A stretch of 46,225 nt of DNA from Flavobacteriales bacterium (GCA_024635865.1 JAGXIB010000053.1:1-46225); one strand, 5' to 3'. Positions 9,378 to 18,996 are shown, numbered from the stretch's first letter. Program-made: numbers and translations. Notes: generated from the sequence alone by a model not told the origin.

Positions 9378-11177
9378 TTAAAAACAGTACTCATTCTTAT
9401 CGATTAAAGTTAATGCAACTCTCTGACGAGCTTCTTTTACATTAAACGGCTCATGTTTAGTGAAACGTTTTAATCCCATCATCATCATTTTTAACTCATC
9501 TCCTTCTGCGAAAGAGAATAAAGCATCTTTTGCAGCTTTATTTATTGCATCTGAAGCATCATAAACATAAATACGCATCATATCTAACTCATTTTGAGCA
9601 GCAGCTTCACCTCTTAAGGACACCACTTTCTCCGCTCTTAAAACAGCAGACTCAGCAACATAAACGTAGTTAATAATATCAGCAACATTCATCACAATTT
9701 CTTGCTCTTTTGCTAATTTATCTCCAACTTTTTGAGCTGCACTGCCTGCAACCATCAATAATGCTTTCTTGAAGTTTTTAATGTAGTTCTTCTCAGCAGC
9801 AAATAATGAAGTATCTTGCGCCCCAAAATCAGGAATACCAGTCAACTCTTTACCGATTGCCATTGCAGGTCCCATCAAATCAATTTGACCTTTCATTGCT
9901 TTCTTTAAAATCATTGTTACTGTTAACAAACGGTTAATTTCGTTTGTCCCTTCAAAAATACGATTGATTCTAGAATCTCTGTAAGCTCTTTCAATTCCAG
10001 TTTCAGCAGAATATCCCATTCCTCCATGAATCTGAACACCTTCATCAACAACATAATCTAATGCTTCAGAACCTACTACTTTAAGAATAGCGCACTCAGG
10101 TGCAAATGCTTCAATCCCTTTTAAAGTTGCATCCTCTTTACTCATTCCTTCGTCTATTCTTCTTTGGATAGCATCGTCTATGTTTTGAGAAGCTCTATAA
10201 GTAGCTGCCTCTGCAGTCCATATTAAAGTAGCTTGTTGTGCTAATTTATGACGAATTGCCCCATACTTAGAAATAGAACGATTAAACTGCTCTCTTTCAT
10301 TTGCATATTTTACAGAATCTGAAATAGCCACTTTAGAACCTCCAATACAAGCTCCTGCTAATTTAATTCTACCAATATTTAAAATATTAACTGCGATCTT
10401 GAATCCATTTTCTCTTTCTGAAAGCATGTTCTCAACAGGAACTTTTACGTTATTAAAGAAAACTTGACGAGTAGAAGATCCTTTGATCCCCATTTTCTTT
10501 TCTTCTGGGTTTAAAGAAATCCCTTCCGAATCTGCCTCGATTAAGAAAGCAGTAAGATTTTTATCATCTCCAATTTTAGCAAAAACAGTAAATAAGTCAG
10601 CGAAACCACCATTAGTAATCCACATTTTTTGACCTGTTACTAAGTAATGTTTTCCATCATCACTCAATACCGCTTTAGTTTTACCTGAGTTTGCATCAGA
10701 TCCAGCACTAGGCTCAGTTAAGCAATAAGCTGCTTTCCATTCTCCACTTGCTAATTTCGGAACATATTTCGCTTTTTGCTCATCATTTCCATAATATAAA
10801 ACCGGTAATGTACCAATTCCTGTATGAGCTGCATAAGCTACAGAGAAAGAATGCCCACTTCCTAAAGCTTCTGTTGCTAACATAGAAGTTTTAAAATCAA
10901 CTCCCATTCCTCCTAAATTTTCAGGAACAGAAAGCCCTAACAATCCTAGTTCTCCTGCTTTTTCCATTAATTTAGGAACTAATTCTAGATCTTTTTGACT
11001 ATCAATTAAATCAAAATGTTCTTTAACTTCATTCTTAATAAAGTCTTTGCACATTTGAGCAATCATTTTTTGCTCTTCAGACCATTCTTCTGGTGTAAAT
11101 ATATCTTTAGCTTCAACGTCTTTTACTAAAAACTCTCCACCTTTAATCGACTCTGCTTTTTTTATTGTTTCACTCAT
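9378..11177 (-). CDS. fadE: acyl-CoA dehydrogenase
   Basis: CLTEPSAGSDANSGKTKA, MWITNGGFADLFTVFAK, IHGGMGYSAETGIERAYRDSRINRIFEGTNEINR; 599 aa with C-terminal extension as in FadE-type ACADs. Confidence 0.94.
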   Translation of the reverse strand: MSETIKKAESIKGGEFLVKDVEAKDIFTPEEWSEEQKMIAQMCKDFIKNEVKEHFDLIDSQKDLELVPKLMEKAGELGLLGLSVPENLGGMGVDFKTSMLATEALGSGHSFSVAYAAHTGIGTLPVLYYGNDEQKAKYVPKLASGEWKAAYCLTEPSAGSDANSGKTKAVLSDDGKHYLVTGQKMWITNGGFADLFTVFAKIGDDKNLTAFLIEADSEGISLNPEEKKMGIKGSSTRQVFFNNVKVPVENMLSERENGFKIAVNILNIGRIKLAGACIGGSKVAISDSVKYANEREQFNRSISKYGAIRHKLAQQATLIWTAEAATYRASQNIDDAIQRRIDEGMSKEDATLKGIEAFAPECAILKVVGSEALDYVVDEGVQIHGGMGYSAETGIERAYRDSRINRIFEGTNEINRLLTVTMILKKAMKGQIDLMGPAMAIGKELTGIPDFGAQDTSLFAAEKNYIKNFKKALLMVAGSAAQKVGDKLAKEQEIVMNVADIINYVYVAESAVLRAEKVVSLRGEAAAQNELDMMRIYVYDASDAINKAAKDALFSFAEGDELKMMMMGLKRFTKHEPFNVKEARQRVALTLIDKNEYCF

Positions 11178-11223
11178 TTCTATAATTGTTATGTACTTAG
11201 ATTAAGTACGGTTATATTATCTA

Positions 11224-12405
11224 TTATTTTAAAAATTCAAAAATCCCACAAGCACCTTGCCCTGTACCTACGCACATTGTTACTGCTCCGTACTTCTGAT
11301 CTCTTCTTCTCATTTCATTAAATAACTGAACTGAAAGCTTAGCCCCTGTACAACCTAGTGGATGCCCTAAAGCAATTGCTCCTCCGTTTACATTTACGAT
11401 ATCTGGATTAATATCTAACTCTTTTAAAACAGCAACCGATTGAGAAGCAAATGCTTCATTTAATTCGATTTGTTCTAAGTCATTTAATTTCATCCCAGCT
11501 TTTTTCAATGCTTTTGGAATAGCTAAAGCAGGTCCCATTCCCATAATACGAGGTTCTAAACCTACTACACTATAGTCAACCAATCTTGCAATCGGTTCTA
11601 AACCTAGCTCTTTAACCATGTCTTCACTCATTACCATAACGAATGCTGCTCCGTCTGAGGTTTGAGATGAATTACCTGCAGTAACCGAACCTCCTTGTGC
11701 AAACACAGGTCTTAATTTAGATAATGCTTCAACAGTTGTTCCTTTACGAGGCCCTTCATCTGTATCAACTACATAACTTCTTTCAGCTCGCTTACCTTCT
11801 TCATTTACGTATACCTCATTTACTGTAATCGGAACGATGTCATCTTTAAAAGTACCATTTTCAATAGCAGCTAATGCCTTGCTTTGAGATTTAAATGCAA
11901 ACTCATCTTGTGCTTCTCTAGAAACATCATAGTCTTTAGCAACTGCCTCAGCAGTTAACCCCATTCCCCAATACCATTCTGGATCTTTTTTTCCAACTTC
12001 AGCATTTGGAACTAATCTCCAACCTCCAAAAGGAATTGGCGACATTGTTTCAACACCTCCAGCTACAATACACTCTGCTTGTCCTGTTGCTATTTGTGCA
12101 GCTGCCAATGCAATGGTTTGTAACCCTGAAGAACAATAACGGTTAACGGTCATTCCTGGAACTTTCTCAGTATCTAATCCCATTAATGAGATCATTCGAC
12201 CAACATTTAACCCTTGCTCTGCTTCTGGCGTAGCATTCCCTACAATTACATCATCAATTCTATTATGATCCAACTGCGGAAAATCTTTTAATAAATGCTT
12301 GATTACATCAGCTGCTAAATCATCAGCTCTTGTAAACTTAAATACTCCTCTTGGAGCTTTTCCTACTGCGGTTCTGTATCCGCCTACTATATATGCTGTT
12401 TTCAT
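11224..12405 (-). CDS. fadA: acetyl-CoA C-acyltransferase (thiolase)
   Basis: VNRYCSSGLQTIALAAAQIATGQAECIVAGGVETMS, NEAFASQSVAVL, VNVNGGAIALGHPLGCTGAKL, CVGTGQGACGIFE. Confidence 0.96.
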   Translation of the reverse strand: MKTAYIVGGYRTAVGKAPRGVFKFTRADDLAADVIKHLLKDFPQLDHNRIDDVIVGNATPEAEQGLNVGRMISLMGLDTEKVPGMTVNRYCSSGLQTIALAAAQIATGQAECIVAGGVETMSPIPFGGWRLVPNAEVGKKDPEWYWGMGLTAEAVAKDYDVSREAQDEFAFKSQSKALAAIENGTFKDDIVPITVNEVYVNEEGKRAERSYVVDTDEGPRKGTTVEALSKLRPVFAQGGSVTAGNSSQTSDGAAFVMVMSEDMVKELGLEPIARLVDYSVVGLEPRIMGMGPALAIPKALKKAGMKLNDLEQIELNEAFASQSVAVLKELDINPDIVNVNGGAIALGHPLGCTGAKLSVQLFNEMRRRDQKYGAVTMCVGTGQGACGIFEFLK

Positions 12406-12457
12406 TATTTTTTATTTTATAAAAAACGTTTTGCGTAATTCGTTCTGCGTTTCTCGT

Positions 12458-12808
12458 TTATTTTATTACGTTAATTAACTTATAAATCATTTTTTGAATT
12501 TTATCTATTCGATCTAATTCTTTTTTTATTTCATCTAGGTTAACAAAACCTAATCTAGAACTTACTATTACTTGTGATTCTACTTCACACATTGAAGCCG
12601 CCGCTATTCCTAAAAAGTGTCTAAACTCACCTTTATTGTTTCTCCCTGCACCTTCTGCTATATTACTAGAGACTGAAATAGAAGCTCTCCTCATTTGTTG
12701 AACCAACCCAAATATTTCTGTTTTAGGAAAACTATTCGAAATCTTATATATTTCTACTGAAGACTCTACTGCTTCTTTCCATACATTCAATTCCTTATAG
12801 TTATTCAT
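12458..12808 (-). CDS. S23 / four-helix-bundle protein (rRNA intervening-sequence protein family)
   Basis: LNVWKEAVESSVEIYKISNSFPKTEIFGLVQQMRRASISVSSNIAEGAGRNNKGEFRHFLGIAAASMCEVESQVIVSSRLGF is the canonical family signature. Confidence 0.95.
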   Translation of the reverse strand: MNNYKELNVWKEAVESSVEIYKISNSFPKTEIFGLVQQMRRASISVSSNIAEGAGRNNKGEFRHFLGIAAASMCEVESQVIVSSRLGFVNLDEIKKELDRIDKIQKMIYKLINVIK

Positions 12809-12866
12809 ACAAAATACATTTATTCATCATTACGCATTACGAGTTTTCGCGATACGTAATACATTC

Positions 12867-15254
12867 TTAGTTTCTCAACACTCTTCCTGTTTGTAAAATA
12901 CTTTGAATTCTTTCTAACGTCTTTTTCTCTGCACAAAGCTCTAAAAATGCTCTACGCTCTAGATCCAATAGATATTGTTCAGAAACCTCAGTAGGATGTG
13001 ACAAATCTCCTCCACACAATACAAACCCTAATTTCTCAGAAATAACTTGATCATGTTTAGACATATAGTTACCACTCATCATAGAATGAGCTCCTACGTA
13101 TACAATTCCTAGTCCTTCTTTACCTAGCACTTTAATATCTGTTCGTTGAGCTTGTTGTTGGTAACCTTTGTTAGCCATTGTTAAACAAGACTGCTTCGCA
13201 TAAGATAATTGATGAGCTCTAGACACAACAACCTCATCTTGTCCTTTTCTTAAATAACCTAAATCAAACCCTTCGTAAGCAGATGTTGCGACTTTAGCTT
13301 GACCTACTGTTAGGAATTTATTTCTTAACGTATTTGTCCTAATATCACCTTCTCCAAATTCGTCTGAAGTTCTTAAAGCAAATTCTTTAGAACCTCCACC
13401 ACCTGGGATTAATCCAACTCCAAATTCTACTAATCCGATGTAAGTTTCAGCGTTAGCGATCACTTTATCCGCATGCAAACACAACTCACATCCACCACCT
13501 AATGTCATTCCGTGAGGAGCTACAACTACTGGTATATTTGAATAACGAGCTCTCATCATTGTATTTTGGAACGTTTTAATTGCAAAATCCAACTCATCAT
13601 ACTCTTGTTCGACAGCCATCATGAAAATCAACCCAACGTTTGCTCCTACTGAGAAGTTTTCTCCTTCGTTAGAGATAACAACACCTTTGTATTGCGCTTC
13701 ATTTTCGGCCATATCAATGGCTTTGTTGATTCCTGCTAACACCTCTCCTCCTATCGTATTCATTTTACTATGGAACTCTACATTTAAGATTCCATCTCCT
13801 AAATCGATAATAGAAGTATCTGCATTACTCCAAACAGTGTTAGTTTCTTTAAGATTAGCTAAGCTTAATAACTCTTCTGTTCCTGGTATTACTAAATATT
13901 TTTTAGCATTAATGTCATAGTACTTACGCATACCATCTTCTAATTTATAGAAAGATGTTACACCAGCTTCTTTCATATCATAAACAAATTGAGCTGGTTT
14001 CATTCCCATCTCTTCCATTGTTGTTAATGCTTTTTCAAAACCAATTGCATCCCAAGTTTCAAAAGGTCCCATCTCCCAACCAAATCCTGCTCTTAAAGCA
14101 TCATCGATACGGTAAGTTTCATCTGAAATTTCTGGAATACGATTCGTTACATATTGAAATACTCCTGTAAATACTTTTCTATAAAAGTCTCCAGCTTTAT
14201 CTTTTCCTGAAAATAAAATTTTTGTTCTAGACTTTAAATCTTCAGCTTGCTTAGCTGCTTCTAATGTAGCAAACTTAACGTTTCCTTTTTCTTGGTATTC
14301 TAACGTTTCTAAATTTAACTCTAGAATTGTTTTCTTTCCGTTAGCATCTTTTGACTTTTTATAAAACCCTTGTCCAGTTTTACTTCCTAACCAGTTTTTT
14401 TCTAACATAGTAGAAACAAAAGAAGGAGTATTAAAGACCGCTTTTCTTTCATCGTCCGGACAATTGTCTTTAACTCCATTTGCAACATGAACTAATGTAT
14501 CTAAACCAACAACGTCGCAAGTTCGGAATGTCGCCGATTTTGGCCTACCCATTACAGGTCCAGTTAATTTATCTACTTCTCCGACAGTTAACCCCATTTC
14601 GGTAACCGTGTGAAATAAATCCTGTATCGCAAATACACCTACTCTATTTGCAATAAATGCGGGTGTATCTTTACATAATACAGTAGATTTTCCTAGAATT
14701 TTCGCCCCATAATCCATTAAAAACTCAACAACTGCTGGATCAGTTTTTGGAGTAGGTATAATTTCTAATAATTTTAAATAACGAGGAGGATTAAAGAAGT
14801 GCGTTCCTAAAAAATGCTTTTGAAAATCTTCACTTCTTCCTTCTAACATCATGTTAATTGGAATTCCTGAAGTATTTGATGTAATTAACGTTCCTGGTGT
14901 TCTATATTTTTCTACATTTTCGAAAACAATTTTCTTAATGTCTAAACGTTCGACAACAACTTCAATAATCCAATCATAATCTGCAATTTTTTTCATATCG
15001 TCGGTCATATTACCTGTGGTGATACGTTTTGCAAAACTTTGAATATAAATTGGAGAAGGCTTAGATTTTAATGCTGCTTTTAAAGCTCCATTAACAATAC
15101 TGTTTCTAGCCATTTTATTTGTTGAATCTTCCGCTTCTTTTGGAACAATATCCAACAACAACACTTCGCAACCTACGTTGGCGAAATGACATGCTATTGC
15201 AGAACCCATTACACCTGAGCCTAATACTGCAACTTTCCTGATGTTTCGTTTCAT
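12867..15254 (-). CDS. fadN: bifunctional 3-hydroxyacyl-CoA dehydrogenase / enoyl-CoA hydratase, FadN-type domain order
   Basis: N-terminal Rossmann VAVLGSGVMGSAIACHFANVGCEVLLLDI, HFFNPPRYLKLLEIIPT; C-terminal crotonase segment (GENFSVGANVGL, GGGCELCLHADKVIANAETYIGLVEFGVGLIPGGGGSKEFALR). Confidence 0.93.
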   Translation of the reverse strand: MKRNIRKVAVLGSGVMGSAIACHFANVGCEVLLLDIVPKEAEDSTNKMARNSIVNGALKAALKSKPSPIYIQSFAKRITTGNMTDDMKKIADYDWIIEVVVERLDIKKIVFENVEKYRTPGTLITSNTSGIPINMMLEGRSEDFQKHFLGTHFFNPPRYLKLLEIIPTPKTDPAVVEFLMDYGAKILGKSTVLCKDTPAFIANRVGVFAIQDLFHTVTEMGLTVGEVDKLTGPVMGRPKSATFRTCDVVGLDTLVHVANGVKDNCPDDERKAVFNTPSFVSTMLEKNWLGSKTGQGFYKKSKDANGKKTILELNLETLEYQEKGNVKFATLEAAKQAEDLKSRTKILFSGKDKAGDFYRKVFTGVFQYVTNRIPEISDETYRIDDALRAGFGWEMGPFETWDAIGFEKALTTMEEMGMKPAQFVYDMKEAGVTSFYKLEDGMRKYYDINAKKYLVIPGTEELLSLANLKETNTVWSNADTSIIDLGDGILNVEFHSKMNTIGGEVLAGINKAIDMAENEAQYKGVVISNEGENFSVGANVGLIFMMAVEQEYDELDFAIKTFQNTMMRARYSNIPVVVAPHGMTLGGGCELCLHADKVIANAETYIGLVEFGVGLIPGGGGSKEFALRTSDEFGEGDIRTNTLRNKFLTVGQAKVATSAYEGFDLGYLRKGQDEVVVSRAHQLSYAKQSCLTMANKGYQQQAQRTDIKVLGKEGLGIVYVGAHSMMSGNYMSKHDQVISEKLGFVLCGGDLSHPTEVSEQYLLDLERRAFLELCAEKKTLERIQSILQTGRVLRN

Positions 15255-15294
15255 TTGTTTACTTTTTTAGTTATAAGTCAAATCTTGTTTTGGC

Positions 15295-15738
15295 TTAATT
15301 ATTATTAAATATATTATTTTTATCTATTATTTGATTCAGTTTTCCAAGTACTTCAAAAGTTTTATCTAAATCTTCCTGAGGTATTTCATTTTGAATTTTC
15401 TCATTAAAATTATGCACTGTTAGAATTGCCTGATTCCTCATGTCTTTACCTAATTCAGTTAAGAAAAGACGAACCATTCTTCGATCAACTTCATCTACTT
15501 TTTTATAGATCATTCCTTTTTCTTCTAAGGACTTAATCATTCGAGTTAAACTCCTAGACTCCAGCCCCATTTTTGGAGCTAATTTAGTAGAAGGTGTACC
15601 TTCTTTGGTGTCTATATTCAATAATGTATATCCAATTGCCATAGAACCACCATATCTTGCAGCTTCTAAGTTGTACATTCTTGATATATTAAACCAAGCC
15701 CATCTGATGTGAAAATCTATTGTTTCTTCAGGTTTCAT
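15295..15738 (-). CDS. MarR family transcriptional regulator
   Basis: winged-HTH: STKLAPKMGLESRSLTRMIKSLEEKGMIYKKVDEVDRRMVRLFLTELGKDMR. Confidence 0.93.
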   Translation of the reverse strand: MKPEETIDFHIRWAWFNISRMYNLEAARYGGSMAIGYTLLNIDTKEGTPSTKLAPKMGLESRSLTRMIKSLEEKGMIYKKVDEVDRRMVRLFLTELGKDMRNQAILTVHNFNEKIQNEIPQEDLDKTFEVLGKLNQIIDKNNIFNNN

Positions 15739-15783
15739 TCCCCTCTTATCTATTTTTAATTGTTACGAATATAATAAAATATG

Positions 15784-15826
15784 TTATGCATGCATAATAA
15801 ACTAACAAAAAGTTATGCACGCATAC
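15784..15826. promoter_or_regulatory. paired palindromic operator sites upstream of marR
   Basis: TTATGCATGCATAA (perfect 14-nt palindrome, 15784-15797) and TTATGCACGCATAC (15813-15826), centres 29 bp apart. Confidence 0.7.
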
Positions 15827-15878
15827 TAAATTTAACAATTCTTAAGAAAGAAGAAATACCAATCACTAAACAAAAACT

Positions 15879-15886
15879 TATTTTTG
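15879..15886 (+). promoter_or_regulatory. candidate -7 box (TATTTTTG) for the methyltransferase
   Basis: Exact TAnnTTTG 22 nt before ATG 15909. Confidence 0.4.
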
Positions 15887-15908
15887 CTAAAAACAAACAA
15901 TAGAAGTT

Positions 15909-16529
15909 ATGTTAGATTTTTGGAATGCACGATATAAAGAAGATATATATGCTTACGGAAAAGAGCCAAATGTTTTTTTTAAAGAGCAGCTAGCTAATTT
16001 ACCAAAGAATTTAACCCTACTTTTTCCTGCCGAAGGCGAAGGCAGGAATGCTGTTTATGCTGCTAAGAAAGGACATAAAGTTGTAGCTTTTGACATAAGT
16101 AAAGAAGGAAAAAACAAAGCTTTAGCTTTAGCAAAACTCAATAATGTAGAACTTGATTATAAAGTTGGCCAACTAAATGGCTTGGACTTAAAAGAACAGT
16201 CTTTCGATGGAGTTGTTCTTATTTATGCGCATTTACCTCCTTCAATTAAAAGTAACTTTTACCAACACCTCATTACTTTAATAAAACCAAATGGCTATAT
16301 CATTTTAGAAGGTTTTAGTAAAAAACATATTGTATTTAACTCTCAAAACCCAAAGGCAGGTGGGCCTAAAGATATTGAAATGCTATTTTCAAAAGACGAA
16401 ATGATTGAGAACTTTCCAGGTTTTGAAACGGTTTTATTGGAAGAAATAGAAACAACACTAAACGAAGGAGAATTCCACATTGGGAAAAGCGCCGTTATTA
16501 GATATGTGGGTAAAAAAAGTAATGGGTGA
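15909..16529 (+). CDS. class I SAM-dependent methyltransferase (TehB-like)
   Basis: FWNARYKEDIYAYGKEPNVFFKEQL, LLFPAEGEGRNAVYAAKKGHKVVAFDISKEGKNKALALA. Confidence 0.9.
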   Translation: MLDFWNARYKEDIYAYGKEPNVFFKEQLANLPKNLTLLFPAEGEGRNAVYAAKKGHKVVAFDISKEGKNKALALAKLNNVELDYKVGQLNGLDLKEQSFDGVVLIYAHLPPSIKSNFYQHLITLIKPNGYIILEGFSKKHIVFNSQNPKAGGPKDIEMLFSKDEMIENFPGFETVLLEEIETTLNEGEFHIGKSAVIRYVGKKSNG

Positions 16530-16555
16530 TTATCTATTTCAATTCTAAAAATTAA

Positions 16556-17734
16556 TTAACTAAACAAATCAATTGAACGCTGAACCTCATCTTTGTTTTT
16601 TAATTTAGCTAATGCATATTGTTTAGTAGCTTCTTGATATTGGATATATTCTGAATTATCCATATTTATAAATCTTTTAATTTCATTTGTAAATAATTCA
16701 GTCTCTAAATCTAAATTAGCACCAACCCCTAATTCTTTTAAGTTTTTCCAAGGAGTGTTGTTGCTAACAATTATTGGGCGACCATGTGTTAGCGCTTCTG
16801 CTATTGAATGTCCGTAGTTTTCGTTTAGACTGGTACTCACCAATATATGATGCTGACTGTATAATTTAGCCACTTCTAATGGAGGCAAAGATCCAATAAA
16901 ATGAACTTGGATATTTTGAGATAATTCTTTTAAAAGGTTTAAACAAATAGTATAATAAGTTTCATCTTCTATTGGACCCACTATAGACACCTTAATAGTT
17001 GATGCTAGGCTTAATCCTTTTAGCTCAGACAAAAAGAAATGAATATTCTTAATTGGCACTACTCTTCCTACCATTAATATAGAAAGTTGTCCTACTTCTT
17101 TATTCAACAAAGTAAACTCTTCGGGAACTAAAGCCAAATTACTAGCAACTTTAACTGTAGCCTTTTCTCCAAACGTTTGTTTCACTTCGTTTGCTTCGAT
17201 CTTGGAACTCGCATGCCAAGTCACATTTTTATATAAGCTCAACACTTTAGAAATCATTAAAAACACTTTCTTCTTCGTTGACTTGATTGCCAAAGACTCT
17301 GTTCCTAACATTCCTCTTGGAGCAACGACAATCTCATAATTCTTTTTAAAAGTTAATAGTGGTAATAAGGTGAACTTTGTAGAAAACAAACTATTTAAAT
17401 AAACCTTAGAAGGTTTAACCTCATTTACTTCCTGCTGATAACGACTTTTAGTTTGTTGATCTTTAGTCAAATATAAAACCATTGCTTTTCCTTGCTTTAT
17501 CCAATGATTAGCAGTTATATCATCTAAGGCAACTCCGTCTATGTCGGAATTGGAAGTTATAACATAGAAGTCGTAATTAGCATATAGCGTTTCAATTAAA
17601 TTATAAACTGACCGAATAGGCCCTCCTGCTTTATATGCAGGCACGTACCAATCTATAAAAACTACTATTTTAGGTTTGATAATCACTTGGCTAAGGTAGG
17701 TAATAATATTTTTATTAAAAAAATCAAAATTCAC
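16556..17734 (-). CDS. glycosyltransferase family 4 (GT-B)
   Basis: YKAGGPIRSVYNLIETL, VAPRGMLGTESLAIKSTKKK, LVSTSLNENYGHSIAEALTHGRPIIVSNNTPWKNL. Confidence 0.92.
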   Translation of the reverse strand: MNFDFFNKNIITYLSQVIIKPKIVVFIDWYVPAYKAGGPIRSVYNLIETLYANYDFYVITSNSDIDGVALDDITANHWIKQGKAMVLYLTKDQQTKSRYQQEVNEVKPSKVYLNSLFSTKFTLLPLLTFKKNYEIVVAPRGMLGTESLAIKSTKKKVFLMISKVLSLYKNVTWHASSKIEANEVKQTFGEKATVKVASNLALVPEEFTLLNKEVGQLSILMVGRVVPIKNIHFFLSELKGLSLASTIKVSIVGPIEDETYYTICLNLLKELSQNIQVHFIGSLPPLEVAKLYSQHHILVSTSLNENYGHSIAEALTHGRPIIVSNNTPWKNLKELGVGANLDLETELFTNEIKRFINMDNSEYIQYQEATKQYALAKLKNKDEVQRSIDLFS

Positions 17735-17797
17735 AGAAGTCCCCCTTTCTACTTCCTTTCTCCGAGATCGAAATAAAGCCTTAAAATTAAAGCCCTT

Positions 17798-17885
17798 TTT
17801 GCGTTAAGGATGATAGCTATGTTTGAGCTCCTTTTTATTTCAAAAAGAGCGAGTGCGGACAGCCTGACCGAAGGGAACGCCCAAA
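17798..17885. repeat. structured intergenic element (candidate dispersed repeat / ncRNA)
   Basis: GCGTT 17801-17805 closes with AACGC 17876-17880; internal hairpin GCTC-c-TTTTT/AAAAAGAGC (17827-17850); locally GC-richer than the surrounding intergenic DNA; no ORF. Confidence 0.55.
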
Positions 17886-17991
17886 CCACTTTCTTTTGAA
17901 CATTAAAAATTACGTTGTTACCTAAGTTTTAGTTAAGATTTATTATCTTAGTGGCAGAAAATTATTAATAATTAAATATAAAAATAAGTTT

Positions 17992-18918
17992 ATGAAAGTA
18001 ACAGTTGTTGGTGCAGGTGCAGTAGGTGCAAGTTGTGCAGAGTATATTGCTATTAAAGATTTTGCTTCTGAAGTGGTAATCTTAGATATTAAAGAAGGTT
18101 TTGCTGAAGGTAAAGCGATGGATTTAATGCAAACTGCTTCTTTAAACGGTTTTGATACAAAGATTGTTGGAAGTACTAATGATTATTCTAAAACTGCAGG
18201 CAGTGATGTATGTGTCATTACTTCTGGAATCCCTAGAAAACCGGGAATGACAAGAGAAGAGTTAATTGGAATTAATGCTGGAATTGTAAAAATGGTTTCT
18301 GCTAGCTTAATTGAGCACTCTCCTGAAACTATTATTATTGTTGTTTCTAATCCAATGGATACAATGACTTATTTAGTTCACAAAACAACTAGTATTCCTA
18401 AGAACAGAATTATTGGAATGGGTGGTGCTTTAGATAGCGCTCGTTTTAAGTATCGTTTAGCTGAAGCTGTAGGATGTCCAATTTCTGATATTGACGGAAT
18501 GGTAATTGGCGGTCACTCTGACAAAGGGATGGTTCCTCTAACTGCTAAAGCAACTAGAAATGGGGTTCCTGTTTCTGAGTTCCTTTCTCCAGAACGCTTA
18601 GAAAAAGTTGCTGCTGACACGAAAGTTGGCGGAGCTACATTAACTGGTTTATTAGGGACTTCTGCTTGGTATGCTCCAGGTGCAGCTGTCTCTGAATTGG
18701 TAAAAGCAATTGCTTTAGATTCTAAAAAAATGTTCCCTTCTTCTACATTATTAGATGGAGAATATGGTTTAAGTGACCTTTGTATTGGAGTTCCTGTTAT
18801 TTTAGGAAAAAACGGTATTGAAGAAGTTGTTACAATAAGTTTAACTGATGCAGAGAAAGCTAAAATGCAAGAAAGTGCTGAAGGTGTTAAGAAAACAAAT
18901 GGTTTATTAGAATTATAA
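17992..18918 (+). CDS. mdh: malate dehydrogenase
   Basis: VTVVGAGAVGASCAEYIA, VCVITSGIPRKPGMTREELIGINAGIV, VVSNPMDTMTYL, GMGGALDSARFKYRLAE. Confidence 0.96.
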   Translation: MKVTVVGAGAVGASCAEYIAIKDFASEVVILDIKEGFAEGKAMDLMQTASLNGFDTKIVGSTNDYSKTAGSDVCVITSGIPRKPGMTREELIGINAGIVKMVSASLIEHSPETIIIVVSNPMDTMTYLVHKTTSIPKNRIIGMGGALDSARFKYRLAEAVGCPISDIDGMVIGGHSDKGMVPLTAKATRNGVPVSEFLSPERLEKVAADTKVGGATLTGLLGTSAWYAPGAAVSELVKAIALDSKKMFPSSTLLDGEYGLSDLCIGVPVILGKNGIEEVVTISLTDAEKAKMQESAEGVKKTNGLLEL

Positions 18919-18944
18919 TATCTAATAAATTTAATTTACTTTTG

Positions 18945-18978
18945 AAAGGAGGATGCAGTTGCATCCTCCTTTTTTTAT
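18945..18978 (+). terminator. Rho-independent terminator after mdh
   Basis: AAAGGAGGATGCA-gt-TGCATCCTCCTTT followed by T-run. Confidence 0.93.
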
Positions 18979-18996
18979 ATAACAAATTTCGCCCCA

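Noticed and set aside
12458-12808. S23 gene as evidence of an rRNA intervening sequence or a diversity-generating retroelement
   Set aside because: No rRNA, reverse transcriptase or template/variable repeats were seen in the window.
13621-14170. + strand ORFs 13621..13920 and 13955..14170
   Set aside because: Fully inside fadN on the opposite strand; no start context or family signal.
16024-16048. TTCCTGCC-gaaggcgaa-GGCAGGAA inverted repeat resembling a REP-like element
   Set aside because: Lies in frame within the methyltransferase and encodes the conserved FPAEGEGRN motif, so coding constraint explains it.
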